Positions 24,397 to 25,221 of a stretch of DNA of 25,221 bases are shown piece after piece; the stretch's first letter is position 1, and every line of letters starts with the position of its first letter. The translations under genes were made by a program, and so were the position numbers. The notes below the pieces were generated by a model that was given only the letters and a program-made list of their open reading frames with translations, was not told where the DNA came from and searched no databases. The stretch comes from Methanobacteriota archaeon (GTDB lineage: Archaea > Thermoplasmatota > Poseidoniia > Poseidoniales > Poseidoniaceae): the NCBI GenBank assembly GCA_002707335.2, contig PAMN02000055.1, positions 30,836 to 56,056 of the forward strand, in the 5' to 3' direction.

Positions 24397-25221
24397 TCAT
24401 ACCTGGTCTTCTGGTTTTGCCTCTGCTCTTGCCTGAACAACTGTTCGGTATACGCCGAATATTGACCATAACATTAGCATAGCAATTACTAGATTGTAAC
24501 CCCAAGGTAGTCCTGAATCTATACCCCAACCTAGTCCAATCGCAATACCAATTGCCAAAACGCCTCTTCTGATTCCTTGAGGAACTGCTAGACTCTTATC
24601 CAAATGAGGTGGCCCTCCACCAAACTTTCTCTCGTAAAACTCACCTTGAATCACAGCTGCTACGATAATGATTGAAAGGGTGGTCCAAAAGTATAGGTTT
24701 CCTTGTGTAAAGTAACCATCAGCAATATCTGCTTGTCTTTCAGCCTCAATCTCTTCTGCAGTCTTCTGACCAAACAATGAATCATAATCTCCAACACTTA
24801 TCGTCCTTAGATTAGAATCTTCATCTGGAGTTGATGTGCCTGGTGCACTTATCATGAAAGACAATGTAGTCCAATGGTCACCTGCATCTGCATTTTCACT
24901 TCCATCAACAATGTTTCCTGCAAGTGCGAAATTGATGTCACCAATGTCTTCTGCTGGTGAAGTCCATGGAATAACCCAGTCATTACCGACTGCATTTTGT
25001 GATACCGCTCCACCGGAATCTTCGACGTATATTGTTCCGTCAACTATAGTGAAATTTCCAGCACCGTAATCCCAAATCATGAAACCTCCAGCGTTATAGG
25101 TGGAATGTGCCAGTGAGATTGTGAAGTTATATTGGGTATTAACTTCGTAAACGCGAGGTACACCAGATACAGACAATATGATTTCAGATGATGGTGCGTT
25201 GCCCGCTCCATGACAAATACA
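24397..25221 (-). CDS. Membrane-anchored extracytoplasmic protein, probable c-type cytochrome with Reeler/choice-of-anchor-like domain (N-terminal part outside window)
   Basis: The frame is open to the right edge; 274 residues are visible and the TTG at 25176 is not a credible start. The first visible residues are C-I-C-H-G-A-G-N, which look like the end of a CXXCH haem c site, with its first Cys just outside the window. A beta-sandwich domain of about 120 aa follows ('GVPRVYEVNTQYNFTISLAH', 'GGFMIWDYGAGNF', 'DHWTTLSFMISAPGT'), resembling the choice-of-anchor V or Reeler-like domains found after CHG motifs. Two membrane helices close the protein ('FWTTLSIIIVAAVI' and 'LVIAMLMLWSIFGVYR') with an amphipathic 'GVLAIGIAIGLGWGI' segment between. 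The role may be membrane electron transfer. A CcmE-like chaperone gene elsewhere in the window fits. tatC follows after 4 bases. Confidence 0.65.
   Translation of the reverse strand, partial: CICHGAGNAPSSEIILSVSGVPRVYEVNTQYNFTISLAHSTYNAGGFMIWDYGAGNFTIVDGTIYVEDSGGAVSQNAVGNDWVIPWTSPAEDIGDINFALAGNIVDGSENADAGDHWTTLSFMISAPGTSTPDEDSNLRTISVGDYDSLFGQKTAEEIEAERQADIADGYFTQGNLYFWTTLSIIIVAAVIQGEFYERKFGGGPPHLDKSLAVPQGIRRGVLAIGIAIGLGWGIDSGLPWGYNLVIAMLMLWSIFGVYRTVVQARAEAKPEDQV

Noticed and set aside
1..25221. CRISPR array, insertion sequence or prophage
   Set aside because: No regularly spaced DNA repeats, transposase, integrase or phage genes were seen; the only repeats are protein-coding TSP3 and TerB-like units.

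Overview
This window looks like chromosomal DNA of a planktonic marine euryarchaeon, most likely Marine Group II (Poseidoniales), less likely Marine Group III. The evidence is an archaeal SRP RNA, a two-domain archaeal tRNA-splicing endonuclease, archease, a geranylgeranyl-reductase-family flavoprotein and archaeal-style GGTGA ribosome binding sites. These sit beside bacterial-looking genes that such archaea often carry: topoisomerase III with C-terminal repeats, class 2 dihydroorotate dehydrogenase, TatC and an M6 protease. The assignment is inference; no 16S or ribosomal protein gene is present. I see no IS element, CRISPR array or tRNA.

Layout. 1-4014 (+): the 3' part of a calcium-binding TSP3-repeat surface protein, followed at once by a membrane-anchored PKD-like protein. 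4092-6638 (+): an M24 aminopeptidase P and, abutting it, an MqnC/CofH-type radical SAM enzyme. 6629-9622 (-): a large lipoprotein with TSP3 repeats and a C-terminal PNGase F-like module. 9657-11944 (-): a two-TM protein translationally coupled to a geranylgeranyl reductase family flavoprotein. 11987-15213 (-): topoisomerase III behind a small unknown gene. 15269-16720 (+): quinone-type PyrD with a CcmE-like haem chaperone. About 16762-17070 (+): SRP RNA. 17157-17603 (+): an ABA4-like membrane protein. 17600-20095 (-): a compact three-gene operon (winged-helix/TerB-like protein, degenerate PfkB kinase, archease), divergent from endA at 20156-21100 (+). 20996-25221 (-): an M6 metalloprotease, TatC with an unusual C-terminal extension, and a membrane-anchored probable c-type cytochrome that runs off the right edge.

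Themes. (1) Secreted breakdown of protein and glycoprotein, with surface adhesion: TSP3 and PKD proteins, PNGase F-like lipoprotein, M6 protease, TatC and SRP RNA for export, and a cytosolic aminopeptidase P. (2) Quinone and cytochrome respiration: MqnC-like, geranylgeranyl reductase, quinone-linked PyrD, CcmE-like and a putative haem c membrane protein. (3) RNA processing: endA and archease flank a putative regulator and a PfkB homologue whose catalytic motif is altered.

The most noteworthy items are the TatC extension, which resembles the N-terminal domain of HdrA; the PNGase F-like lipoprotein; the endA/archease operon with its odd middle genes; and the 105-nt antisense overlap of endA with the protease gene. 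All family calls rest on motif recognition from memory, without database searches.
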